The position numbers and the translations under genes were made by a program. Shown here one piece after another: positions 26,329 to 35,074 of a stretch of 44,057 nt of DNA. Numbering within the stretch: position 1 is the first letter of the stretch; each line of letters opens with the position of its first letter. The notes below the pieces were generated by a model. The model worked only from the letters and a program-made list of their open reading frames with translations, made no database searches and had not been told where the DNA came from. The DNA is taken from assembly GCA_004292695.1 (NCBI GenBank), contig RDXV01000021.1, forward strand, positions 1-44,057. The letters run 5' to 3'. Origin of the DNA: Nostocales cyanobacterium (GTDB lineage Bacteria; Cyanobacteriota; Cyanobacteriia; Cyanobacteriales; Nostocaceae).

Positions 26329-27327
26329 ATGCCAATGAATCATCTATTGCCTAAAGTTAGTATTCTGATTCCCTGCTACAATTCTGAGCAGTGGTTAGCA
26401 CAAGCTATAGAAAGTGCGTTGAACCAAACATATCAAAATAAAGAAGTAATTGTTGTTGATGATGGTTCTAGCGATAACAGTCTGGATATTATCAAGAGTT
26501 TTGGGGATCAAATTGGTTGGGAAACGGGATTAAATAGAGGTGGAAACCCTACCCGCAATCGTTTGTTACAACTAAGTAGTGGAGATTGGTTGCAGTATTT
26601 AGATGCTGATGACTACCTGTTACCAGACAAATTAGAAAAACAAATTCAGTTCTTAAATTCTCATCCTCAAGCAGATGTAATTTGTAGTCCAATCATTCTT
26701 GAATATTATGAGCAAGATAGAATATTCAGGAATACATCTGGTAAGTCTCCAAAAAATTTTGATGTTGATGTTAATTTTGATCCTTGGCTATTTTTAGCCC
26801 AGTGGAGACTCCCGCAAACTGCCGGTAGTCTGTGGAATAAAAAAAGCCTAGTGGAAATAGGCGGTTGGAAAGAAGATTTATTATCCTGTCAAGAATATGA
26901 ATTGTACTTACGAGCTTTAATGGCTGGACATAAATTTGAATACTATGGTGAAGCTTTGTCTGTTTATCGTCAATGGAGTGACAAAACAGTTTGTAAGAAA
27001 AATCCAGCAGGTACGTACAAAAACAGATTAAAAATTCTGGATACACTAGAATTATATCTAACATCATCTGGTCAATTAACAGACTTCAGAAAAAATGCTA
27101 TCAATCAATCAAGATTTGATTGCGCTCGGATAATTTGGTTATTTGATCATCAATGGGCTTTAGACATTATCCAGCAAATTGGTAAAAGTCATTCGCAATT
27201 TGTGCCATCATCGCACAAAGTTCCTTACTTTTATCGGCTGATTTATAAAAGTTTAGGATTTAATGCTGCTGAGATAGCTGCTAAATTTAAAAGAGAATTG
27301 TTAAATCGTCCACTGATCAATACTTAA
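26329..27327 (+). CDS. Glycosyltransferase family 2 protein
   Basis: 332 residues, GT-A fold. Marks are VSILIPCYNSEQWLAQAIES, VIVVDDGSSDNSLDIIKSFG and the metal motif LQYLDADDYLLPDKLEKQI. Acceptor-side residues include SCQEYELYLRALMAG (about 187-201). The unusual GLNRGGNPTRNRLLQLSSGD stretch corresponds to the N-R-G-x-x-x-x-R-N loop that helps place the donor. It is 18 bases after the previous GT2 gene and 19 before the next. The donor is unknown. An in-frame upstream ATG pair (MPMNH) leaves a six-base ambiguity in the start. Confidence 0.9.
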   Translation: MPMNHLLPKVSILIPCYNSEQWLAQAIESALNQTYQNKEVIVVDDGSSDNSLDIIKSFGDQIGWETGLNRGGNPTRNRLLQLSSGDWLQYLDADDYLLPDKLEKQIQFLNSHPQADVICSPIILEYYEQDRIFRNTSGKSPKNFDVDVNFDPWLFLAQWRLPQTAGSLWNKKSLVEIGGWKEDLLSCQEYELYLRALMAGHKFEYYGEALSVYRQWSDKTVCKKNPAGTYKNRLKILDTLELYLTSSGQLTDFRKNAINQSRFDCARIIWLFDHQWALDIIQQIGKSHSQFVPSSHKVPYFYRLIYKSLGFNAAEIAAKFKRELLNRPLINT

Positions 27328-27346
27328 CTTAAAAAGTCTTCTAAAT

Positions 27347-28294
27347 ATGCCATTGTGTGAAATCAGAGTACCAACTTATAAGCGTCCTGAATTACTAAAA
27401 CGAGCCTTAAAAAGTCTGATTTCTCAAGATTTTGAGAACTGGAAAGCAATAATTATGGATGACTCTCCAGAACAAGAAGCAAAAGAGATAGTAGAATTAT
27501 TCGCAGATGAGAGATTAATATATAGTCCTAACCCCAAAAATTTAGGGAGTGCAGGAAACATAGATAGAGCTTTTCAATCTTCCAGTATCGTAGGTGGGAC
27601 TTATGCCTGTATTCTGGAAGATGATAATTGGTTCATGCCTAGTTTTTTATCTGAAAATATTCATTCTCTAGAAAAAAATAATGTCAATATTTTGCTAAGA
27701 AATCAGGAAATTTATCTCAAGCAAGACAATGATTTTTTTCCTACTCATAGAACAACACGAGGCGATTATTTAACTTCTAAAATATATCAACCTTTAGAAT
27801 TATGTGCTTGTACTTTTTTGTGTGAGGGTATTTCTAATGGAGGACTGTTTTGGAAAACATCAACATTATCTAATCTGCAAGTGGGAAATAAGGTTAAGGA
27901 TGCAGGATTACAAGAATACTGTCGAACTTTACAAATCAATGAAAAATTGTATTTTGCAGATAAACCACTTTGTTACTGGTCAGAAATGCCCATATCTCTA
28001 TCACTTCGCAATCCTATTAATAATCGTTTATTTGCCAGAGGTGTCCAGTCTTTGAGAAGATTTTTAATCAAAAAATATGGTCAAGATATAATTTTTGCAT
28101 CTAAACAAATGGCTATTTCATTAAATCAGTTAGACACTTGGGAATTATCTCTCATAGACTCACTTTTTTTAAGTTATAAATTTGAATTAATTCAGAGTTT
28201 AGAATTGATTAAACGCTCTCTCAAGTCGTCAGCGAGATTTTTCTTGATTAAAGATCCCCTTGATAACTATTTTATGGATATATCATCTCAGTAA
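27347..28294 (+). CDS. Glycosyltransferase family 2 protein
   Basis: 315 residues. EIRVPTYKRPELLKRALKSL opens the fold, WKAIIMDDSPEQEAKEIVEL carries the nucleotide-binding Asp pair, PNPKNLGSAGNIDRAF is the loop after it and ACILEDDNWFMPSFL has the metal-binding EDD. The region around VKDAGLQEYCRTLQ fills the acceptor site. The C-terminal 80 residues are helical. It is tightly packed after another GT2 gene, which supports sequential addition of sugars to one repeat unit. No truncation is visible. Confidence 0.88.
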   Translation: MPLCEIRVPTYKRPELLKRALKSLISQDFENWKAIIMDDSPEQEAKEIVELFADERLIYSPNPKNLGSAGNIDRAFQSSSIVGGTYACILEDDNWFMPSFLSENIHSLEKNNVNILLRNQEIYLKQDNDFFPTHRTTRGDYLTSKIYQPLELCACTFLCEGISNGGLFWKTSTLSNLQVGNKVKDAGLQEYCRTLQINEKLYFADKPLCYWSEMPISLSLRNPINNRLFARGVQSLRRFLIKKYGQDIIFASKQMAISLNQLDTWELSLIDSLFLSYKFELIQSLELIKRSLKSSARFFLIKDPLDNYFMDISSQ

Positions 28295-28366
28295 TAGAGT
28301 TATAAAATAACGGTTAAAATAACGGTTTTCATTCACATTGTACCTTTCTTCCTATAATTAAATTAA

Positions 28367-29296
28367 ATGCCGAATACACTTCCTATATCTGCCATTGTAC
28401 CTACACGTAACCGAAGTATACCCTTAACTAAGACATTACAGAGTTTGGCTCAACAGTCAGTACAACCTGTAGAAATGATTGTAGTAGATGGTTCTACAGA
28501 TGATCAAACTAAGAATGTTTGTGATTTGCAAATTCCTGGATTATTAACGACCATCAAATATTATCGAGCGACAGAAATAGGAGCGGCCAGTCAAAGAAAT
28601 CAAGCGATATTATTCGCTTCCCAAAATGTAATCTGGTTAATGGATGATGATATTTTATTAGAACCAGATTGTTTATTAAGACTTTGGTCAGCGCTACAAA
28701 GTGATCCACGAATCGGTGGAGTTAATGCGATGATTACTAACCAACGCTATCTACCACCGGGATTTATTAGCCGTAATTTATTCTATTTTTTACATGGTTC
28801 TTATGAAAAGAGCTATGCTGGTAAATGTATTGGGCCCGGTTTAAATTTATTACCAGAAGATGACCCAACTTTACCGGAAATTGTACCTGTAGAATGGCTG
28901 AATACAACTTGTACATTATATCGAAAAGATGTACTTCCACAACCATTGTTTTCATCTAATTTTATTGGCTATTCTTTAATGGAAGATGTTACACTTTCTC
29001 TGATGGTTGGTAAAAACTGGAAGTTAGTAAATGCACGTACAGCCAGAATTTTTCATGACAGTCAACCAGGGGATCACAAAAATAATTTAACTGTCTTAGC
29101 AAAGATGAGCTTAGTTAATCGCTTTTTTGTGATGACTCAGATATTGGAACGACACAAACCTAGTGATTATTGGAAATTAATCGTTTTACAATTATTTGAA
29201 ATTGCTGCTTGTTTACAATCTAAACAAGGTTGGTTATCTTTACCTTCTGTAATTGCAGGAAAGTTATCAGGTACTTTAGAAATTATATCCAAGTAA
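28367..29296 (+). CDS. Glycosyltransferase family 2 protein
   Basis: 309 residues. ISAIVPTRNRSIPLTKTLQS and MIVVDGSTDDQTKNV start the fold. VIWLMDDDILLEPDCLLRLW contains the DDD metal site. SLMEDVTLSLMVGKNWKL is the ED acceptor motif, and ARTARIFHDSQPGDHKNN ends the catalytic part. The C-terminal helices (about 240-300) may lie on the membrane. The NxxxRxNxxxx loop is GAASQRNQAILFASQNV. It is the last of four consecutive GT2 genes, 40 bases before the acyltransferase gene. Confidence 0.9.
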   Translation: MPNTLPISAIVPTRNRSIPLTKTLQSLAQQSVQPVEMIVVDGSTDDQTKNVCDLQIPGLLTTIKYYRATEIGAASQRNQAILFASQNVIWLMDDDILLEPDCLLRLWSALQSDPRIGGVNAMITNQRYLPPGFISRNLFYFLHGSYEKSYAGKCIGPGLNLLPEDDPTLPEIVPVEWLNTTCTLYRKDVLPQPLFSSNFIGYSLMEDVTLSLMVGKNWKLVNARTARIFHDSQPGDHKNNLTVLAKMSLVNRFFVMTQILERHKPSDYWKLIVLQLFEIAACLQSKQGWLSLPSVIAGKLSGTLEIISK

Positions 29297-29336
29297 TTTC
29301 CATTATTTTATAAGACAGAAATTGATATTAAAATTA

Positions 29337-29930
29337 ATGTTTTTGACTCGGTTTATCATTACTATATTTCATCGTGTCACCCAAGGGTTAGCCAGTCGGT
29401 GGCGCAATGTTTATTATCGAATTTTAGGGGTAAAAATACATGGCTATGTATGGATGCGACAAATTGAAATTACCCGCAATTTTCAGGATATTCAAATTGC
29501 CGACAGTTGCGCCTTAGATGAGGGTGTGGTGCTTCTATGTAGCGGAGAATCTCTCAATCAAAGTAAAATTTATATCGGATCTCGGACGTACATTAATCGC
29601 AATACATTTTTAGATGCCACTGAATCAATCACTATTGGAAAGGATTGTGCTATCGGTCCTGGCTGCTATATTACTGATCATGATCATGGACTTGATTTAG
29701 AAGTTTCCCCTCTTGCACAACCAATGGTTAGTAAACCTACAAAAATAGGCGATCGCGTCTGGATTGGTGCAAATGTTACAATCCTCAAAGGAGTCACTAT
29801 TGGTAATGATAGTGTCGTAGGTGCTGGTAGCGTGGTGACTAAAGATTTACCAGAAAGTGTTATTGCCGTTGGAGTTCCCTGTAAAGTTATGAAAGAGAAA
29901 GTTAACTCAGAAATACAAACAGTTACATAA
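29337..29930 (+). CDS. Hexapeptide-repeat acyltransferase (LbH, WcaF/maa type)
   Basis: 197 residues from the ATG at 29337. A TTG at 29322 would add five residues and no ribosome-binding site decides between them. Residues about 75-185 form a left-handed beta helix built from hexad repeats (KIYIGSRTYINRNTFLDA, ITIGKDCAIGPGCYI, IGDRVWIGANVTILKGV, IGNDSVVGAGSVVTKDL). The catalytic His lies in ITDHDHGLD. Members transfer acetyl or other acyl groups from acyl-CoA to sugars as trimers. Here it probably decorates the polysaccharide. It holds the only HIP1 site found in the cluster after 14 kb (29749-29756). Confidence 0.9.
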   Translation: MFLTRFIITIFHRVTQGLASRWRNVYYRILGVKIHGYVWMRQIEITRNFQDIQIADSCALDEGVVLLCSGESLNQSKIYIGSRTYINRNTFLDATESITIGKDCAIGPGCYITDHDHGLDLEVSPLAQPMVSKPTKIGDRVWIGANVTILKGVTIGNDSVVGAGSVVTKDLPESVIAVGVPCKVMKEKVNSEIQTVT

Positions 29931-30469
29931 GCTGTATGCTCCAAAAATGACTGTTTTGAGAGTTCAACATAAAAAACGTCTTACTTCTTGTTTATTTTTA
30001 AGATTTGGATTTTTTATGTATAAATGTATATTTTAAATTAAACGATGCTTCAGATATCATGTCAACAGTTATTTACCACACCTAAATTAATTTTTTTCTA
30101 TAGCTAAAAAATATAACTTATAATTATATATCAGACACCAGGTGGTAATTAAGTAATTAAGTTTACATCATCTGAAACCCTTGTAGGAAAAACTCGTGAA
30201 TTGTTCCTGCAAGATTTTTCACCAGATATCTATTATGAATTGTTGAATTTTACGGATATCAATTATATATGTGGTATATTGCAATTTAGAATACCTCACA
30301 CAAAACATACATTTAACGCTAACCATAGTTTGAGGCAAAAATCCGAAAACCTGAAGTTAGTATAAATTTTTTGAAAAGATATTCTTTTCAGAAAGTCAAA
30401 TTAATCAAACTGGGTTAACTTAGTACAAAATATCAAACTACAAACAAAACGCAAAGGAATATTTCGATC
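29931..30469. other. Long AT-rich region upstream of the RTX gene
   Basis: This 539-base gap shows no gene. It is strongly AT-rich with several TATA-like stretches (TATAAT at 30119-30124), but no clear -35 partner. AAAGGA about 12 bases before the ATG is the only ribosome-binding candidate for the RTX gene. Its length suggests that the RTX gene has its own promoter. Confidence 0.45.
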
Positions 30470-31777
30470 ATGGCAACAATAGTGGGAACAGCAGGTAATG
30501 ATACGTTAGTGGCTATCACTGCCGGCGATAGAGTTGAAGGTTTAGCAGGTAATGATAGTCTCAGTGGTAGTAGTGTTAGCTCCTCTGATTTACAAGGAGG
30601 TAGTGATGATGATACGCTCACAGGCGGATCTGGTGATGACACCTTAGATGGGGGATCAGAGAGAGATGCCATGTTTGGTGGCACTGGTAATGATTTCTAT
30701 GTGGTTGACAACGGACTAGACTATATTGCAGATCCAGACGGTGGACGTGTCCAGGTTTGGACTAGCTGGAACGCTACTAACCAATACGCCAGCCCAGTTG
30801 GAATACAAATGGTTGTTATGGGTGACAACGTTACTGCCAATGGCACTAATCAGAATGATGTTATTGTTGTTTCCGGTAGTAATGCCGTCATATATGGTGA
30901 AGGCGGGAGCGACATCATCAAAGGTATTAACGGCTCTACCATTTATGGGGGAGCAGGTGATGATATCCTAGAAATAACTAATACTGGTAGTGGTACTTTA
31001 GTTGGTGGTAGTGGCAATGATCGCTACAACATTTTTGCTGGTAACTCAGGGATAGTGATAAATGAGGTGAGTGATATAGGTGGAGGTACAGACAAAGTTT
31101 TCACTACTACAAACTTCTCTTTAAACAATCCTGGTGCTTCTGGAGTGACAATCATAGGAGATGTTGAAAACTTGGAACTGGCAGTCACAGGTGCTGGAGG
31201 TGCAACAATTGGTGAAGGAAATAGTCTGAATAATCAGATCATTGGTAATGAGTTAGGTAACACACTCAATGGTTTAGCCGGTAATGATAGTATTTACGGC
31301 GCTCAAGGTGATGATAATATTAGTGGTGGACTTGGTGATGACAGCCTAGAAGGTAATGAAGGCAGTGATACCTTGAATGGTGGTGAGAAATATGACGTAC
31401 TTATTGGTGGTGCTGGTAATGATGTATTTACCTTTGGTGGAGTCGGTTTATCCGCAGAAGCGTTTGCCTCAAACTCCATAGATAAAGACTTTATTTTCGA
31501 CTATACCGTTGGACAAGATCGGATCGTCCTTTCAAATAGCTCATTTACTTCATTGGCTGTTGGTGCATTAAATGCATCTGACTTCCGATTAGTTGCACTG
31601 GCTAATGATACCACTTTGGGAGAATTCTCTGAAAAAATCATTTACAACCAAACTACAGGCTCTATCGCTTATAACGAGAATGGTATTGGTGGTGGTTTTG
31701 GTACAGGTGGGGTGTTTGCGGTACTAACCACCCTTCCAGCAGGCTTAACAGCAGGAGATTTTCAAATCATTGCCTAG
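30470..31777 (+). CDS. RTX calcium-binding repeat protein, secreted
   Basis: 435 residues. Three clusters of the nonapeptide GGxGxDxUx are visible: near the N-terminus (GTAGNDTL, GLAGNDSLSG, GGSGDDTLDGG, GGTGNDFYVV), in the middle (YGGAGDDIL, VGGSGNDRYNIF) and near 263-320 (NGLAGNDSIYG, SGGLGDDSLEGN, IGGAGNDVFTFGG). These bind calcium in parallel beta rolls. There is no N-terminal signal peptide, and the end (GLTAGDFQIIA) is typical of cyanobacterial RTX proteins exported by a type I system with a C-terminal signal. No type I transporter genes lie here. No lipase, protease or adenylate cyclase domain is seen, so a surface, adhesive or S-layer-like matrix role is likely. It interrupts the glycan genes and has its own terminator. 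Confidence 0.9.
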   Translation: MATIVGTAGNDTLVAITAGDRVEGLAGNDSLSGSSVSSSDLQGGSDDDTLTGGSGDDTLDGGSERDAMFGGTGNDFYVVDNGLDYIADPDGGRVQVWTSWNATNQYASPVGIQMVVMGDNVTANGTNQNDVIVVSGSNAVIYGEGGSDIIKGINGSTIYGGAGDDILEITNTGSGTLVGGSGNDRYNIFAGNSGIVINEVSDIGGGTDKVFTTTNFSLNNPGASGVTIIGDVENLELAVTGAGGATIGEGNSLNNQIIGNELGNTLNGLAGNDSIYGAQGDDNISGGLGDDSLEGNEGSDTLNGGEKYDVLIGGAGNDVFTFGGVGLSAEAFASNSIDKDFIFDYTVGQDRIVLSNSSFTSLAVGALNASDFRLVALANDTTLGEFSEKIIYNQTTGSIAYNENGIGGGFGTGGVFAVLTTLPAGLTAGDFQIIA

Positions 31778-31814
31778 TAGACTGAGCAGTTAAACTCACT
31801 ACTTAATGTTTTAG

Positions 31815-31841
31815 CTCCCCTAGTTTCTTTAACCAGGGGAG
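31815..31841 (+). terminator. Intrinsic terminator after the RTX gene
   Basis: CTCCCCT and AGGGGAG pair over seven bases and, past one mismatch, three more pairs close the loop. TGAAATTTTATT follows. It lies 38 bases after the RTX stop. Confidence 0.7.
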
Positions 31842-31894
31842 TGAAATTTTATTGACAATATCCTCTAATTTTTAGTAATGCTTAATTTCCTAAG

Positions 31895-31910
31895 CACCTT
31901 TTTGAAGGTG
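31895..31910 (+). terminator. Second hairpin downstream of the RTX gene
   Basis: CACCTT-TTTG-AAGGTG is a perfect six-base stem with a tetraloop about 120 bases past the RTX stop. It may back up the first terminator or shape the leader of the next gene. Confidence 0.4.
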
Positions 31911-31999
31911 GTGAAATTAAAGCCAATAGAATATGAGAAATAACTTTTTTCTGGATATGAAAAATTTAAGTAAGGTTCAATTTCAATAATATAATTAAT

Positions 32000-32902
32000 A
32001 TGAATAATTGTAATGTTACTGTTATTATTCCGACTTATCAAAGATTATCTCAGCTTTTACAAAGTTTAGAAAAAATTTTAGAATGTAACCCAAAACCTGA
32101 TGAAATTATTATTCACATTGACAGTAATGATAATGAAACTGACAGGGGATTAAGAGATTATTTAGATAACAGTAAAATCCAGGAAATTAAACGAGAAATT
32201 AAAATTATTACTATTAAAAACTCATTTCATGTCGGACCTGGAGGCGGTAGAAATATAGCTATTGAACAAGCCAAAAATTCAATAGTTGCTAGTTTTGATG
32301 ATGATTCTTACCCTTTAGATAGAGACTATTTTCAACGATTAATCAATATTTTTGCTGATTTTCCAGAAGCAGCAGTTGTTTCTGCAAAAATATTTCACAT
32401 CAACGAAGAAATCACACCATCAACATCATCCGCTAGGTGGGTATCTGATTTTGTAGGTTGTGGTTGTGCTTATCGTCAAGAAGTCTTTAAACAGACTGCG
32501 GGATACGTTAGTTTACCCGTTGCTTACGGTATGGAAGAAGTGGATTTATCTTTACGTCTTCATGATTTGGGATGGAAGATTTTAGAAAGCTCTAATTTAA
32601 GAGTATTTCATAATACACAACTAGAACACCATAATAATCCTAAAATTACTGCTGCTAGTATTGCCAACTTGATGCTTTTAACCTATTTAAGATATCCTGT
32701 TGTTTTATGGTGGTTAGGCATAGCACAATGTATGAATCGGATTATTTGGTTAGTCAAATATGGCAGAACATCAGGCATTTTGGCTGGTATATTTACCATC
32801 CCGAATTTAATTCAACATCATTATCATTTACGTCATGCCATTAGTTACAAATCATTAATTTCATATCTACACTTACGCAAAAATCCTATCTGTATCCAAT
32901 GA
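32000..32902 (+). CDS. Glycosyltransferase family 2 protein
   Basis: 300 residues. VTVIIPTYQRLSQLLQSLEK and IIIHIDSNDNETDRGLRDYL start the GT-A fold. The donor loop is VGPGGGRNIAIEQAKNSIV, and FDDDSYPLDRDYF holds the metal-binding triad (about 95-97). YGMEEVDLSLRLHDLGWKI is the ED acceptor motif, and LRVFHNTQLEHHNN closes the core. It reopens the glycan genes after the RTX unit, with 98 bases between the second hairpin and its start that could hold a promoter. No ribosome-binding site is evident. Confidence 0.9.
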   Translation: MNNCNVTVIIPTYQRLSQLLQSLEKILECNPKPDEIIIHIDSNDNETDRGLRDYLDNSKIQEIKREIKIITIKNSFHVGPGGGRNIAIEQAKNSIVASFDDDSYPLDRDYFQRLINIFADFPEAAVVSAKIFHINEEITPSTSSARWVSDFVGCGCAYRQEVFKQTAGYVSLPVAYGMEEVDLSLRLHDLGWKILESSNLRVFHNTQLEHHNNPKITAASIANLMLLTYLRYPVVLWWLGIAQCMNRIIWLVKYGRTSGILAGIFTIPNLIQHHYHLRHAISYKSLISYLHLRKNPICIQ

Positions 32903-32965
32903 CTATTTGCGATCAATAAAACAGTAGAATTGAGCAAATTCGTTGACAATTAAAGACAAAAACAA

Positions 32966-34192
32966 GTGAACTGGATATCTTGCCAAATTGGAGCGCGTGA
33001 AAATTACTCTATCCCCAGAGCTTTACACCAAGAAAGAGAACTAACTTATTTAATCACAGATGCTTGGGTTTCACCACAATCACACTGGAATTTTTTACCT
33101 GCAAATATTTTAACTAATTTCCGTGAAAGATACCATCCAGATTTAGATACTGCATCTGTACACTGTTTTAATAATTCATTAATTCAGTTTGAATTAATAA
33201 GTAAATTACATAAAAACACAGGATGGGAAAAAATTATTGCCAGAAATAAATGGTTTCAGAAAAAGTGTATCAATACATTAAAATCACTTACTAAAAACTC
33301 TCAAAATCCTCATATTATTTTCTCATATAGCTATGCTGCTTTAGAATTATTTAAGTTTGCCAAATCACGAGGATGGTACACTGTATTAGGTCAAATTGAT
33401 CCAGGAATTGAAGAGGAAAAAATTGTTATTCAAGAATATGAAAAATATCCTCAATATCGGGGAGAATGGCAGCCAGCACCTGATTATTATTGGCAAACTT
33501 GGCAAGAAGAATGTAAATTAGCTGATACTATAGTAGTAAATTCTAACTGGTCGCGCCAACTCCTAGAAAAAGCAGGTATTAATTCCCAAAAAATTAAGAC
33601 TATTCCCCTAGTATATACTCCACCAAAAGAAACTATTGATTTTGTTCGTACCTATCCAGAATCTTTTTCTCAACAACGTCCTTTAAGGATATTATTTTTA
33701 GGGCAGGTAATTTTAAGAAAAGGAATTGCGGCTATATTAGATTCTATTAAACTCCTAGAGGGATATCCTGTAGAATTTTGGATAGTTGGATCTCAACAAA
33801 TTGAAATTCCAGCACATTTACAAACTCATCCTCAAATTCGTTGGATAGGCCATATTAATAGAAGTGAAACCGGACAATATTATCAGATAGCTGATATATT
33901 TTTATTTCCCACACTTTCCGATGGTTTTGGTTTAACTCAACTAGAAGCAAAATCTTGGAAATTACCCATTATTACCTCTCGTTATTGTGGTGAAGTAGTA
34001 ACAGATGGTGTTGATGGATGGGTTTTAGAAGAAGTTAGTGGTAAAGCAATTGCGGCTTTAATTAAGTCTATTTTAGAGGATAAAAATAAGATAAAAAAAT
34101 ACTCTCAAAATTACTCTCAAAATTCATATTCTAGATTAGAATTATTATGTATTTCTGATTTGTTTACCTCTTTAAAAATGGCAATAAATTAG
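32966..34192 (+). CDS. Glycosyltransferase family 4 protein
   Basis: 408 residues from a GTG start at 32966 (no in-frame ATG is near). The N-terminal half is GT-B-like but divergent. NPHIIFSYSYAALELFKFAK and ADTIVVNSNWSRQLLEKAG are the usual GT4 segments. The C-terminal half has LRILFLGQVILRKGIAAIL and the donor motif LFPTLSDGFGLTQLEAKSW, where Asp takes the place of the first Glu in EX7E. It is 63 bases after the GT2 gene and is likely co-transcribed. The substrate is unknown. Confidence 0.88.
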   Translation: MNWISCQIGARENYSIPRALHQERELTYLITDAWVSPQSHWNFLPANILTNFRERYHPDLDTASVHCFNNSLIQFELISKLHKNTGWEKIIARNKWFQKKCINTLKSLTKNSQNPHIIFSYSYAALELFKFAKSRGWYTVLGQIDPGIEEEKIVIQEYEKYPQYRGEWQPAPDYYWQTWQEECKLADTIVVNSNWSRQLLEKAGINSQKIKTIPLVYTPPKETIDFVRTYPESFSQQRPLRILFLGQVILRKGIAAILDSIKLLEGYPVEFWIVGSQQIEIPAHLQTHPQIRWIGHINRSETGQYYQIADIFLFPTLSDGFGLTQLEAKSWKLPIITSRYCGEVVTDGVDGWVLEEVSGKAIAALIKSILEDKNKIKKYSQNYSQNSYSRLELLCISDLFTSLKMAIN

Positions 34193-34267
34193 ATACTGTA
34201 AAGTACATATTATCAGAAACAAACCCAAAATATTCATCATCTCTATCTATATTAAAGAATTAACATC

Positions 34268-34981
34268 ATGAGTCAAGAATCTGATCAGATATTGAAAGAT
34301 TATTACAGCAGAACAGCTAATGATTACGATAAATTGCAGTTGCATGAAAATGATGAACATTACAATGCTTTAAAAATACTGTTAGGTATAATCACAGATG
34401 AAGAAATTTCCAGTGTTTTAGATGTGGGAACTGGAACTGGACGCGCTCTTTTACATATTAACCAATTTTTTCCAAATATTAATTATCGCGGTATTGAGTT
34501 AATTCCTGAACTCAGAGAAATTGCTATTTCTAAAGGTTTAGATGCTGAAAAAATTGATTTAGGTAATGCTGCAAAACTTCCATATCCAGATAACTCTTTT
34601 GAATTAGTCACTGCTTTTGGAATGCTGCATCATGTAGCTGAACCTCAAAGTGTAATTAGTGAGATGTTAAGAGTTTCATCTCGTGGTATTTATATATCTG
34701 ATCACAATATCTATGGATGGGGAAGTGCAATTACTAAAACAGGAAAGCGATTACTTCGTAATTTTTTTGGTCAACGATTAAGTGGGTTAATATTAACTAA
34801 GTTTCGCGGTTATTATGTAACAGATTACGACGGTGTATTTTATCCATTTTCTTTATGTGATTATTTACCTCAAATTCAAAATAACGCTAACATAGAATTT
34901 ATTTTTTCTACCAAAGGTTACAGCACCAATCTATATAAACAATCTTCCCATTTAGCTGTTTTTGCAACTAGAAAAATCTAG
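34268..34981 (+). CDS. SAM-dependent methyltransferase
   Basis: 237 residues. Motif I is SVLDVGTGTGRALLHINQF (49-67). IELIPELREIAISKG supplies the acidic ligand region, and AAKLPYPDNSFELVTAFGML and HHVAEPQSVISEMLRVS complete a Methyltransf_11 domain. Residues 140-237 form an extra C-terminal part with aromatic, basic segments (LRNFFGQRLSGLILTKFRGY), probably the acceptor-binding cap. The acceptor is presumably a sugar of the nascent glycan. It lies between two GT4 genes with short spacers (75 and 93 bases). Confidence 0.87.
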   Translation: MSQESDQILKDYYSRTANDYDKLQLHENDEHYNALKILLGIITDEEISSVLDVGTGTGRALLHINQFFPNINYRGIELIPELREIAISKGLDAEKIDLGNAAKLPYPDNSFELVTAFGMLHHVAEPQSVISEMLRVSSRGIYISDHNIYGWGSAITKTGKRLLRNFFGQRLSGLILTKFRGYYVTDYDGVFYPFSLCDYLPQIQNNANIEFIFSTKGYSTNLYKQSSHLAVFATRKI

Positions 34982-35074
34982 AGATAGACAATAAAATGTA
35001 GTAGTAAAACCCTCTTTATATATGTATAAATAGTTAGCGATGTTGTATAATCTCGAAACCATAAATTATTCATT

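Noticed and set aside
30433-30684. Minus-strand open frame over the start of the RTX gene
   Set aside because: The Ser/Pro-rich translation is the mirror image of the Gly/Asp repeat codons, a usual shadow of RTX genes.
30601-31400. Internal repetition as a DNA repeat element
   Set aside because: The repetition is at the protein level (calcium-binding nonapeptides) and is explained by the RTX coding sequence.
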